Assembly: GCA_023511535.1 (NCBI GenBank)
Contig: JAIMBK010000021.1
Span: forward strand, 1-43,585
Direction of reading: 5' to 3'
Source: Armatimonadota bacterium
Lineage (GTDB): Bacteria > Bacillota > Desulfotomaculia > Desulfotomaculales > Nap2-2B
DNA length: 43,585 nucleotides
A model generated the notes under the pieces. That model had not been told where the DNA came from, made no database searches, and saw only the letters and a program-made list of their open reading frames with translations. Below, piece by piece: positions 17,054-25,074 of this stretch (positions within the stretch are counted from its first letter, which is position 1; each line of letters begins with the position of its first letter). A program made the position numbers and the translations under genes.

Positions 17054-18205
17054 ATGGAAAAACGCGATTTGCTGGCGATGCTTTTCAAAGGCGAGGATTC
17101 CTTTACTGAATTCAAAGATGAGAAAGTCCACCCGGACGACCTGGCGGCCGAAATGGTGGCCTTCAGCAATACCGAAGGGGGTACGCTCGTCATCGGCGTA
17201 TCGGACAAGGGAGAAATCGTCGGTCTGAAAGACTGGGACAAAACCATGCAGCGCCTCGCCAACGTGGCCAGCCAGAACTGTGAACCGCCGGTTTATTTCA
17301 TCGTGGAAAAAGTAATGATTGAGGATAAAAACGTGCTGGTGGTGAAAATTCCGAAGGGACCGCAGCGGCCGTACCGCACCAACCGGGGCATTTACTACGT
17401 CCGGGTGGGCAGCAGCAAAAGACAGGCCACCAGGGAGGAGTTACTGCGCCTTTACCAGGCCGGCCGGGCGATTTACTACGACGAACTGCCCGTCCCGGGC
17501 ACTTCCCTGGACGATCTGGATCTTTTATATTTCCGGAAGTTCTTTGAGGACTTTTACCAGGTCCGGCTGGAGGATTTTTCCCTGCCGAAACTGTTGGAAA
17601 ACATGAAAGTGTTTACCCAGCTGGAAGATCAACCGGTGTTTACCGTAGGGGGATACCTTTTATTCAGCCGCCACCCCCAAAAGCACTTTCCCTACGCGAA
17701 AATTACCGTGGCCAGTTTTGCCGGGGAACAAATCGACGAAGAATTTGAAAAAAAGGACCTGGAGGGAAAGCTGGAAGAACAGATCCAAGGAGCGGAAACG
17801 CTTTTCAAGCTTTACCTGAAAACCCCGGTCAAAATTAAGGGCTTTGCCAGCGAGCGCCGCATTGAAATCCCCTTCGAGGCTTTGCGGGAAGCAGTAATCA
17901 ACGCCGTGGCCCACCGGAACTACCACCTCGCCGCGCAAGTCCGGATTTTTATCTTTGCCGACCGGATCGAGATCATCAGCCCGGGAAAACTGCCCAACAC
18001 GATCACCCTGGAAAACATCCGGCTGGGCGTGCACGCCGAACGAAACCCCTTGCTGGTCTCTTTTTTATCGAAAATGGGGTACATGACCCAGATCGGCACC
18101 GGAATCATCCGGATGATTCGCCTGCTCAAACAACATACCGGCAAAGAACCCGAATTCGAGGAAAGGGGGGAAGAGTTCCTGGTCCGCATCCGGCGCCCGA
18201 AATGA
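17054..18205 (+). CDS. AlbA_2/Schlafen-type ATP-binding protein with HATPase-like C-terminus
   Basis: The N-terminal 130 residues match the AlbA_2 (AAA_4, Schlafen-related) nucleic-acid-binding domain: ESFxEFK-like SFTEFKDEKV, AFSNTEGGTLVIGVSDKG, and RTNRGIYYVRVGSSKRQATREE. The C-terminal half (about 250-383) resembles the HATPase_c_4 module with EALREAVINAVAHRNY and GTGIIRMI. Such proteins are annotated as ATP-dependent helicase-related or transcriptional regulators; the function is unknown. ATG 17054 (MEKRDLL) is preferred over GTG 17042. A diverged piece of a sister gene lies at 24804-24913. Confidence 0.85.
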   Translation: MEKRDLLAMLFKGEDSFTEFKDEKVHPDDLAAEMVAFSNTEGGTLVIGVSDKGEIVGLKDWDKTMQRLANVASQNCEPPVYFIVEKVMIEDKNVLVVKIPKGPQRPYRTNRGIYYVRVGSSKRQATREELLRLYQAGRAIYYDELPVPGTSLDDLDLLYFRKFFEDFYQVRLEDFSLPKLLENMKVFTQLEDQPVFTVGGYLLFSRHPQKHFPYAKITVASFAGEQIDEEFEKKDLEGKLEEQIQGAETLFKLYLKTPVKIKGFASERRIEIPFEALREAVINAVAHRNYHLAAQVRIFIFADRIEIISPGKLPNTITLENIRLGVHAERNPLLVSFLSKMGYMTQIGTGIIRMIRLLKQHTGKEPEFEERGEEFLVRIRRPK

Positions 18206-18398
18206 CCATGAATGTAGATTATGTAATGATAAAATTACCCTTTTTAGATTCTCATCTGGACCTTAATCAGGGACATTCAGGATTATCTTTTCTGGATCGA
18301 CAAGGGCAATTGATAAAATCCCGCCGAGCCACAGGATGGCCAGCAGCCCAACCATTGCAAAAGTAAAATGTGTTGGCACCTGGAGGATTTGGGGAGCT
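18206..18398 (-). other. Gap with a membrane-segment remnant
   Basis: On the minus strand an open frame ends at 18263 and encodes a hydrophobic run (HFTFAMVGLLAILWLGGILS) followed by IALVDPEKIILNVPD. No start with a ribosome site is present and the frame overlaps the end of the DUF1670 pseudogene. I do not recognise it; it may be the tail of a lost membrane protein. Confidence 0.3.
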
Positions 18399-18910
18399 TT
18401 AATTCCAACCCACCCGGTTGATTTCCTTGAAACCCTGCCACCGGCTGGTGCTGATGGCCAGGTCTTTTCGCAAAGCGGTGAGGTCCTCTCCGCTTAAGTA
18501 ACGGTCAACAGCCAGCGCCCCCGGAGGTTCTGCCGGCGGTTCTCTTTTTTCATCCCGGCCGCCGGCAGCAAAACTCCCTGCTGCCAGAAGGATTGAAGGA
18601 TGGCGCGAATGCCCCGGTGGGTCTGGGGGAACAGGATGCAAAGCCGGGGAGTGTCTAAAATGGCATCCTGGGCATAGGCCTCTTCGATCAGGCGGGCCAG
18701 GCGGCCCCTCTGCAGAGCCACCCCCCCAAACTCGGCCATCAGCTCAATATCCTCTTCCGCCACCACCGTAAGGCTGATCAGCTTCTCCGGTTGGTTGGCC
18801 CGGGAACGCTTCCGGTGGTTCTCCCGGCCACAGATGGCCGGAAAAACGATCTGGCCCGGAGCTACCCCCACCAACCGGCTGCCGCCGCTCCAGCCAGGGT
18901 GGAGGAACAA
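18399..18910 (-). pseudogene. Frameshifted DUF1670-family gene
   Basis: Two overlapping minus-strand frames join into one DUF1670-like protein. The first (18494-18910) has APGQIVFPAI, then a helix-turn-helix-like RLARLIEEAYAQDAIL..., and QQGVLLPAAGMKKE, matching the family's GxxVPTRGxxK-like segment. The reading then continues in the other frame with VDRYLSGEDLTALRKDLAIS, the family's xVxLYLxG... segment, ending at 18399. The N-terminus is also missing. DUF1670 proteins are often multicopy and of unknown, possibly mobile-element-linked, function. Confidence 0.6.
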
Positions 18911-19003
18911 AATTTCATAGCGTTAATAATTCAGTACTTCTTGCCAGGGAAAGGGAGATGCGGAGTCATAGAAGAATTACTAATGAATCTTTTGCAAAAA
19001 ATC

Positions 19004-19033
19004 CGAAAAGGGGAGCTAAAATAGTTCCCCTTT
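19004..19033. terminator. Bidirectional intrinsic terminator
   Basis: AAAAGGGGAGCTAAAATAG then TTCCCCTTTTT forms a hairpin with A-run and T-run on its two sides. It lies downstream of the minus-strand exported-protein genes of the agr cluster and can end their transcript. Confidence 0.7.
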
Positions 19034-19068
19034 TTCAACAAAACTATTCCTGTATTTTGGCCCTGCAT

Positions 19069-19460
19069 TTATTGAATAGTATTTGTGCAATAGGCATATG
19101 CATAAGATGTCGCGTTTGGATTTGGATCTGGCTGGTCATACTTCGCAGGTGCCCAACAATAGGAGTAGATATTACTCGGCAATCCACCCCTCTTTATTCT
19201 TACTAGCCAGTTTATAGTTGTACCTGGCGGATATAATCCCGAAAAATTATACGTGTAAACGTAACTGCCTGAATAGGTCATGTTACCACCGTCTGTCCAT
19301 GTAGATGTACCATCCCTGCGATGATAGAGTCTTACCTCGGCAGGAAGGTAAATTCCACCCTTATCTTTGAAATAGGTAGTTATGGAGGCAGAATTTGTGG
19401 GAATGCAAGCAAGATTATAACTGTTAACAAAATAATAATTTTTCTGGTCACGTTCATCAT
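19069..19460 (-). pseudogene. Small exported protein, frameshifted after its signal peptide
   Basis: ATG 19460 overlaps the stop of the upstream gene as ATGA and has AAAGGGG seven bases upstream. That frame reads a signal peptide (MMNVTRKIIILLTVIILLAF) and stops 27 codons in. A different frame, entered by a one-base slip around 19390-19405, continues smoothly with SASITTYFKDKGG and a Tyr/Gly/Pro-rich mature region of about 110 residues ending at 19069. The two parts are clearly one gene for a small secreted beta-rich protein. It is either broken or carries a one-base sequencing error. The family is not recognised. Confidence 0.65.
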
Positions 19461-20842
19461 CTGCTATCCCCTTTCGAATAAATCCATGAGGAAATTTCAT
19501 TCATGCCGTCTACGACTCGCGCTACTCGTACGAGTAGTCGTTGGTTATCTAGCCAGTCAAAACTGTGGAAAACGGTTCTTACCCCGTCTTGAGAAGGTGC
19601 TTCTTTCAATAAGGTTTCCTTTTTGGTATTGAGATCGGCGATCACAATATGCCTAACGGTATCATCGGAATCCGGGGCATACAAGTAAGCCAATTTTGTG
19701 CCGTCGGGGCTAAAGTTTCTACGGGTAGTAAAAACAACGGAAGGTGTTATTTGCCGAAGTGTCCCTGCAATTGACTTTTCATAAATATTATTAATATTAA
19801 CATTACCTGAGCTTTTTTCCAGTTCGACTTTAATCACACGGATGTTTCTTGGGCTGGAAAAATCAGGAGCATAAGCGATCATGCCACTATAAACTGATAA
19901 TATATCTGGGTTTTTCCCCTCTATCTTCAGTTCTTTAGAATTACCATCAACATCTGTTATAAAAAACTGAGAGCCGTCCCGGGTATACTTTTGATAGACG
20001 ATATATATTGCATTTAACCAGCCCTTGCAATTGTAGTGCTCCCCGCGGGTATTTTTAATAAGAGGGCGTTCCTCGCTCGTGGCCAAGTCATAAAGCCAGA
20101 GGGAACTTCCACCTGATTCAATGCAATCTCTATTTGTTGTATAGACTATTTTGGAGCTATCTGGGCTGAAAATGGGGTTGTTGTTCCACCAAACTATCGC
20201 GGGGCCTTCAATTCCAGCTAGCTTTTTCTGCAACTCGTTTCTTAACTGATTGTAGGTTTTGCCGTTAAACTCATCCTTTGAAATTTTACTTGCGCCTTGT
20301 TTTCCGGCCTGCATCAACCAAATTCCCTTTTCGGTAGCCAATATATATTTAGTGAAATCGGGGGAAGGAATAAGTCCAAGGTATTCCGGGTCTGCCGGCG
20401 CCAGAACGGTTTTACCGTCTAAGGCTAAATTTGCTATTTTAGCTTTTTTAATTCCCTCTAAATCCTCATAAGAAATCTCAAAGACTGCTTTTTGTATGTC
20501 AGCTAGAGCGTTCTCCGGTGTGATTTTCTTAAATGTCAAAGGCGGAATTATATCCGGGCGCGTCCCTTCCCAATTTTTGTCGATAATCGAGGTCTTGTCC
20601 TTATTAAATATTTCGACTCCGTTTTCTATAAACGCGCCGCTCATCGCTTCCGAGATCTTTTGTTTGTCTTTATCCTGGAGCGAATTATAAACTACTGAAA
20701 AGCCTTCTGCTATTGCAATTATTTGGTAATTCTCGGGGGCTAAATATGTCCACATACTTTTCGAGGCGATTAGTGGCAGGGTAATAATCAGAGAGATTAT
20801 TACCAGGCCAGCCGCCAGAAAGAGAGCAACCGTACGTTTCAT
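19457..20842 (-). CDS. Exported TolB-like beta-propeller protein
   Basis: The 461-residue protein begins with an uncleaved-anchor or signal segment (residues 4-27). From about residue 150 it has PD40/WD40-like repeats: IPSPDFTKYILATEKGIWLM, FSPDSSKIVYTTNR...LWLYDLATSEERPL, and FSPDGTKLAYLYAP...HIVIADLNTKKETLL. It is thus an extracytoplasmic propeller, probably a binding or scaffold protein. A GAGGAGG site precedes the ATG. It is followed by, and translationally coupled to, the small exported protein, and lies directly downstream of agrBD on the same strand, so it may belong to the quorum-sensing cluster. Confidence 0.75.
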   Translation of the reverse strand: MKRTVALFLAAGLVIISLIITLPLIASKSMWTYLAPENYQIIAIAEGFSVVYNSLQDKDKQKISEAMSGAFIENGVEIFNKDKTSIIDKNWEGTRPDIIPPLTFKKITPENALADIQKAVFEISYEDLEGIKKAKIANLALDGKTVLAPADPEYLGLIPSPDFTKYILATEKGIWLMQAGKQGASKISKDEFNGKTYNQLRNELQKKLAGIEGPAIVWWNNNPIFSPDSSKIVYTTNRDCIESGGSSLWLYDLATSEERPLIKNTRGEHYNCKGWLNAIYIVYQKYTRDGSQFFITDVDGNSKELKIEGKNPDILSVYSGMIAYAPDFSSPRNIRVIKVELEKSSGNVNINNIYEKSIAGTLRQITPSVVFTTRRNFSPDGTKLAYLYAPDSDDTVRHIVIADLNTKKETLLKEAPSQDGVRTVFHSFDWLDNQRLLVRVARVVDGMNEISSWIYSKGDSR

Positions 20843-20941
20843 AATATTCCTCCTCGGTTTACCTTATTTTGGACCCATAATATATTTTACATCTTCCTTG
20901 GTCAAATGGTTAAAAAATTCCTTTAGGCTGATTAACTCTCC

Positions 20942-21076
20942 TTAAGCAATCCCCTCCTTCCCCGGCAACTCCGGCTGATACCACAGAAAAAAGCTGGCGG
21001 GTTTAACCCCTGCTGCTGCCACGGCCAGGGCAAACAGGACCAGCGGGGAGTAGAGCAACTTTCTAAGCACACGCAT
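20942..21076 (-). CDS. agrD: AgrD-like cyclic lactone autoinducer prepeptide
   Basis: A 44-residue gene too short for usual callers. ATG 21076 has GGAGGTG nine bases upstream. The peptide has an amphipathic, basic leader (MRVLRKLLYSPLVLFALAVA), then ASFFLWYQPELPGKE. The core SFFLWY followed by QPELP is the pattern of clostridial AgrD peptides, where the signal is cut before the acidic-proline tail and cyclised. The ring residue here would be Ser28 instead of the common Cys, giving a lactone rather than a thiolactone. The start overlaps the end of agrB by 14 bp, the usual agrB-agrD order. Function inferred from these features. Confidence 0.8.
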   Translation of the reverse strand: MRVLRKLLYSPLVLFALAVAAAGVKPASFFLWYQPELPGKEGIA

Positions 21077-21710
21077 TTTTCTCACCTCCTGCGCCTATTA
21101 ATTTGCTCATTAACCCGTCGAGACGGGTGATCATCCTGTACCCCCAGGGGGTAAAACTGAGGGTCTGGACGATTAAACCAAAGGCAGCGGCCAGAATAAT
21201 CGATTGGTTCAGCTGGTTGATAAAACACATGGTTAGACCATTCCAAAGAATCAGGAACAAAAGAGAGAGAACCTTGAACACAATTACCTCACGCGGGCTG
21301 TTTATTGTACGGTAAGGCACTTCGCCGGGAACAAATTTGATTATGCCTGCGGCGGCAGCGAAGGTTACAAAACAAACCAGAGTGGTAAGCATTGCCGGAG
21401 TGAAAAATATAGCTATGGCTAGAGCCATCTTACCGATCAAAAGGTAAACTGCCACCCCAAATACCAAGCACCTTCCGTAGCTTGAACAATGGGCGCCGCC
21501 GGTCAGCAATCGAAAAAAACCGGCCGTAACCAGCGCCGCCGCCACTTGGGCTAAAATACCCAGGACATAAGCGAGGGGAAAAAAGTGCCAGTCCTTTTAT
21601 AAGGGCACCCAGGATTATTTCCAGGCCGAAACGCAGGGTGTCGATTCTTTCCCCGGCCAATCGGCCAGATGGCCGGCCATTGCCCGGAAGAGGGCGGTTA
21701 AATTGATCAT
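21063..21710 (-). pseudogene. agrB: AgrB-like autoinducer peptide protease, frameshifted
   Basis: AgrB is the membrane protease that trims and cyclises AgrD. The intact 3' part (21063-21545) has the catalytic motif GGAHCSSYGRC, with the His and Cys seven residues apart as in AgrB, and four to five membrane helices. The N-terminal family segment ERIDTLRFGLEIILGALIKG lies in another frame, broken at a TTTTTTCCCC run near 21577-21588. A third frame from ATG 21710, behind GGATGGAG, supplies MINLTALFRAMAGHLAD, requiring a second slip near 21660. Two breaks suggest decay, but homopolymer sequencing errors are possible. Confidence 0.75.
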
Positions 21711-22047
21711 GGGTTCTCCATCCTTTGCCAAATACCAATACCAACCGAATATGCAATGTGAAGGGGTTCTACCTTTAATCCAATTCTATCCATGGCAAGT
21801 ATTTCTTGTCTACCTTTTCTGTCTGAATTATGCAAACAGGTGTCTGAAAACAGCAATTTGGCGTCTGAAAATGCAGACGCCAAATCAACGGCTACCATTC
21901 ATCCCGCTCTAACAAAAAAGATGCAGGTATTTCTTAATTCTGTTTTCTCTTTAAGATTCAATTAACAAGAGCTTGATAACGGCTCGGGGATTTTTGGAAT
22001 ATCAGTTCGTGCAGGAATCGAGTCCCTCCCAGGGACTATTCGCTCCT
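21711..22047. other. Upstream region of agrB
   Basis: Contains the perfect inverted repeat at 21856-21885 and, on the minus strand, an unrecognised 63-codon frame (21707-21898) whose stop overlaps the agrB ATG. Nearer the rhodanese remnant, AGTCCC and GGGACT (about 22020-22035) form a small hairpin without a T-run. No agrC or agrA gene is present. Confidence 0.4.
21856..21885. promoter_or_regulatory. 12-bp inverted repeat upstream of agrB
   Basis: ATTTGGCGTCTG (21856-21867) and CAGACGCCAAAT (21874-21885) are perfect complements with a 6-nt spacer. GTGTCTGAAAACAG just before it echoes the GCGTCTGAAAATG half. It is about 145 bp before agrB and could be an operator or an RNA hairpin. Confidence 0.6.
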
Positions 22048-22510
22048 TCATCCAGGGCCCCGCTCTTTTTTAGCTTCCACCGGAGCCTTAATTGATTCGG
22101 GAACGGTCAGCGTGCCGGTCCAGGCAATGTCAAAGCCGTATTGGAGGTTTTTTACGTTAAAACCTCGCGATCCCAGCACTCCTGCCACCAGGCCTGCCAT
22201 ATGTCCTGTAGAGCAGTATACCACTATTTCGTTTTTTCCTCCCTGCACTATATGTTCTGCGAGGAGATCGCGTAACCGCTGCTCATTCTCTTGCTTACCC
22301 ATGTCGGAAGCTTCTGCAACCCAAACTGCAGCGGGAATACGTCTGGTTATCAGCATCCCAGGCTATATCCGCTCCGAGCGCTTCGACCAGCACCCTTACG
22401 CCAGCAAATACTCGATTTTCAATGATAAGAGGTGCGGGGTTGATCTCCAACTCCCGCCCGTCAACAACAATCCGTGGTGCTTCGCCAACGGTTTTGGCCC
22501 AAGCAGGTGC
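22048..22510 (-). pseudogene. Remnant: Cu-amine-oxidase N1-like domain joined to a rhodanese
   Basis: Upstream on the minus strand, a frame without a start (about 22345-22510) reads VDGRELEINPAPLIIENRVF and VRVLVEALGADIAWDADNQT, a copper amine oxidase N-terminal-like domain of the kind found on many Firmicute exported proteins. It then passes out of frame into IPAAVW... and a rhodanese half with the active Cys in VVYCSTGHMAGLVAGVLGSRGF, ending at 22048. The first part of the rhodanese fold is missing. It looks like an exported two-domain protein collapsed by deletion and frameshift. Confidence 0.6.
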
Positions 22511-22543
22511 TCCGCAAGGCAGACTATATCATTTCCATTAACC

Positions 22544-22572
22544 TTGACACAGACGAAGTTATCCTGTATTAT
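22544..22572 (+). promoter_or_regulatory. Promoter of the marR gene
   Basis: TTGACA (22544-22549), a 17-bp spacer and TATTAT (22567-22572), about 64 bp before the marR ATG. Confidence 0.75.
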
Positions 22573-22589
22573 TGACATTAAGAATAGTT

Positions 22590-22612
22590 TTGTAGAAATA
22601 ATTGTTATACAA
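22590..22612. promoter_or_regulatory. Candidate MarR operator 1
   Basis: TTGTA (22590-22594) and TACAA (22608-22612) bracket an AT-rich core AATAATTGTTAT, an imperfect 23-bp palindrome just downstream of the marR promoter. The core resembles the palindrome at 23115, which fits autoregulation by the MarR protein. Confidence 0.5.
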
Positions 22613-22635
22613 ATAATCAAACCCGGGAGGAACGT

Positions 22636-23088
22636 ATGGAAACAAATAAGAACAGTTTTGGTCCCACGAACAGCTTCGGTCCTGCCAGGTACATTTGCTT
22701 CAAGCTAAACAAGGTCATGAGAAAGATACAGCGCTATTATGAGAACGGCCTGTCCCCTTACGGTATTACACCGGTGCAGTTTTACGTGCTGAGCGCCCTC
22801 TGGGCCGGCGACGGGGTCAAGTTCAAAGACCTGGCCAGGAGCCTCGACATGGATAGCTCCACCCTCACCGGCATCTTGGACCGCATGGAGCGGCTGGACC
22901 TGGTGGAGCGGCGGGACGACCCGGAAGACCGCCGCTCGCTGTTGATTTTTCTGAAAGAAAAGGCCAGGCTGAACCAAGAGGAGATTATTGGACTCGCGGA
23001 AAAGCTGAACCGGGAAATTAAGGAACAGTTCCCGCCGGAGGAGTTTGCCGCTTTTGAAAGGGTGCTCGACAAGCTTAGCGGAGATTAA
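22636..23088 (+). CDS. MarR-family transcriptional regulator
   Basis: The 150-residue protein has the MarR winged helix: YGITPVQFYVLSALW, FKDLARSLDMDSSTLTGILDRMERLDLVERR as the recognition helix, and the wing DDPEDRRSLLIFL, flanked by dimerisation helices. GGGAGGAA precedes the ATG at 22636. It has its own promoter, a candidate operator at 22590, and lies just before a 4Fe-4S protein gene whose promoter carries a similar palindrome, so that gene is its likely target. Confidence 0.92.
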   Translation: METNKNSFGPTNSFGPARYICFKLNKVMRKIQRYYENGLSPYGITPVQFYVLSALWAGDGVKFKDLARSLDMDSSTLTGILDRMERLDLVERRDDPEDRRSLLIFLKEKARLNQEEIIGLAEKLNREIKEQFPPEEFAAFERVLDKLSGD

Positions 23089-23102
23089 TTTTTTTAATAA
23101 TA

Positions 23103-23130
23103 TTGTTTGTATACTAATAATTATTATATA
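23103..23130 (+). promoter_or_regulatory. Promoter with MarR-type operator 2
   Basis: TTGTTT (23103-23108), 16 bp, and TATATA (23125-23130) form a plausible promoter for the ferredoxin-like gene. A perfect 12-bp palindrome TAATAATTATTA (23115-23126) fills the spacer and would block polymerase when bound. About 137 bp of leader follow before the next ATG. Confidence 0.5.
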
Positions 23131-23266
23131 AATTATTGGTAAACATTCAACGAGGAGGTGATTATCAAAAACTGCAAGCAGAACTGCGGGCGCACGGAGA
23201 TAAGTTAAAAAAGCGCGAAAAAGACAGGAAACCGGCAGAAAAGTTGCTATTAAAGGGGGACTTCAG

Positions 23267-24376
23267 ATGGGTCACATTGTCAACGCCAAAGACGAGGTTT
23301 ATCGGGCCCTGGCCGAACGCCTGAACAGGAATCCGGTGGGGGCGCCGGTGAACGAAACCCTCATGGAAATCCTGCATCGCCTGGATACGGAAAGCGAAGC
23401 CAGGGTTGGCAGCCAGTTTCCCCTGACCCCGGTCAGGTTGGAGCAGCTGGCCGCCGCCACCGGGTACACCGGAGAGGATTTGCAGGCCATTTTAAACGGC
23501 ATGGCCGAAAAGGGGCTGGTCATCGACGTTCCGCACCGGACCGGATTTTATTACCTGCTGGCGCCGATGGTGGTCGGGTTCTTCGAATACACCTTCATGC
23601 GGACGGGGAACCAGGTCGACATGAAGGAACTGGCGGAGCTGTTTGATAAGTATTTATCGAGTGAAGAGGTAAGAAACGAGATTGCCGGGTTCGACACCAA
23701 GATGATGCGCGCCCTGGTCTACGAAAGCCTGATCCCGGTGGCCGTGGAGACAGAAGTGCTGACCTACGAAAAGGCGTCGGAAATCATCCGCCAGTCGGGC
23801 GGCGGGTCCATTTCTTTGTGCGCCTGTCGCCACAAGGCGCATCATCTCGGTAAGGCCTGTGACGCGCCGCTGGACGTCTGCATGTCCCTGGGCAACGCCG
23901 GAAAATGGATTGTCTACCGGGGCTTCGGCAAACCGGCCACGGTGGACGAACTCCTGCGCGTGCTGGACCGGACGGAAAAGCTGGGGTTGGTGCACCTCGG
24001 CGACAACGTCATGAACAAGCCCACGTACATCTGCCACTGCTGCGGTTGCTGCTGCCAGGTCCTGCGCGCCATTAACGAGTCGGGCAAATTCTTCACCCAC
24101 CCGAGCAATTTCATCGCTTCCCCCATCCCCGAAGAGTGTGTATCTTGCGGCACCTGCGCCGCCAGCTGCCACATCAAAGCCATTACCATGATAGATAGAG
24201 GAGACGGTACAGAGCTGCCGGTCATCAATCAGGACCTGTGCATCGGCTGCGGCGTGTGCGCCAACGCCTGTCCCAACGGGGCCATGTCCATGTCCCGCCG
24301 CTCCGTCCTTCACGTCCCCCCGGCGGATAGCAAAGAAAAATTCCTGCGGATCGCCAGGGAGAAGGGACGGATTTAG
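23267..24376 (+). CDS. Cys-rich protein with two C-terminal [4Fe-4S] clusters
   Basis: The 369-residue protein has an N-terminal winged-helix-like part (about residues 1-110), then Cys motifs CACRHKAHHLGKAC...C (near 187-207) and CHCCGCCC (near 258-265) that may hold another metal centre, and finally two ferredoxin motifs, CVSCGTCAASCHIKAI and CIGCGVCANACPNGAM (about 288-345). It should act in electron transfer or redox sensing in the cytoplasm; no membrane segment is seen. Its partner enzyme is unknown. AAAGGGGG precedes the ATG. Probably under control of the upstream MarR protein. Confidence 0.85.
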   Translation: MGHIVNAKDEVYRALAERLNRNPVGAPVNETLMEILHRLDTESEARVGSQFPLTPVRLEQLAAATGYTGEDLQAILNGMAEKGLVIDVPHRTGFYYLLAPMVVGFFEYTFMRTGNQVDMKELAELFDKYLSSEEVRNEIAGFDTKMMRALVYESLIPVAVETEVLTYEKASEIIRQSGGGSISLCACRHKAHHLGKACDAPLDVCMSLGNAGKWIVYRGFGKPATVDELLRVLDRTEKLGLVHLGDNVMNKPTYICHCCGCCCQVLRAINESGKFFTHPSNFIASPIPEECVSCGTCAASCHIKAITMIDRGDGTELPVINQDLCIGCGVCANACPNGAMSMSRRSVLHVPPADSKEKFLRIAREKGRI

Positions 24377-25074
24377 ACCGGCCTCAAACCTTTGCAAGCA
24401 CTGACGTAAACGGGGCCCGTCCAGGCAACCTTTAAAAAGGCGGTAACCGTCGAGATGCTTGCGGGTACCGCCTCACTCCATATTCCAATAAATTCGATCA
24501 CCAAATCCGGTTGATTCCGATCAGTGAGTGGCTTGAAAGTCTGCCGGTAATCCGGGGAAACCTTCGGAGTAGAAGGAAGTGGCGGGGCGGATACGGTCCG
24601 CCGTTCGGGTGGAAGCGGCCGGAGCCGACGGGTAGCCAGGCGCAAGATCAGCAGGAAAAGACCTGCTTCCAGGATGCTGGGCGGGCCGGAGAAAACGGGG
24701 GAAAGCCAAGGGCCGCCACCAACACGGCTTCAAAGTAAAACTGGCGAGGACCAGGCGGGCAATTTCTCCGGCGGAGCTTGCCGGCCGCCGGGTTGTTTCG
24801 CCCGAGGGACCGCAGCGGCCGTACCGCACCAACCGGGGCATTTACTACGTCCGGGTGGGCAGCGGCAAAAGACAGGCCGCCAGGGAGGAGCCGCGCCTGC
24901 ACCAGCCCGGCCAGAAATCAACTCCCGAACGATCCCGGGTAATCGTTTCGGGAGTAATCAACCTGAACTTTAGATATTGGGCACTTTTTTATGTGGTTCT
25001 GTACTTAGTATAGAGTTATTGACATCTCACTAATTCCTGTTCTCTTATCGCTTCCCACAATTTCTTGCGCGACA
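24377..25074. other. Degenerate region without an intact gene
   Basis: About 700 bp between the ferredoxin-like gene and the MCP. It contains the AlbA_2-type fragment at 24804-24913. On the minus strand a 90-codon frame (24373-24645) ends in LVIEFIGIWSEAVPASIS, which I do not recognise and which has no ribosome site. The rest appears to be gene debris. Confidence 0.5.
24804..24913 (+). pseudogene. Fragment of an AlbA_2-type gene
   Basis: The DNA nearly repeats 17354-17466 of the intact AlbA_2 gene: the stretch encoding GPQRPYRTNRGIYYVRVGS is identical at DNA level for about 60 bp, followed by scattered substitutions and a 3-nt deletion, in frame throughout. It codes for the part of the DNA-binding domain around residues 101-137. 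No start or flanking domain is left. Confidence 0.8.

Noticed and set aside
21707..21898. 63-codon frame ending on the agrB start codon
   Set aside because: It spans the perfect inverted repeat, lacks a clear ribosome site and resembles nothing; the overlap with agrB may be chance.
23136..23324. 62-codon frame between marR and the 4Fe-4S gene
   Set aside because: The charged helical part reads naturally, but no start codon fits the GAGGAGG site at 23151 and it runs into the next gene out of frame.
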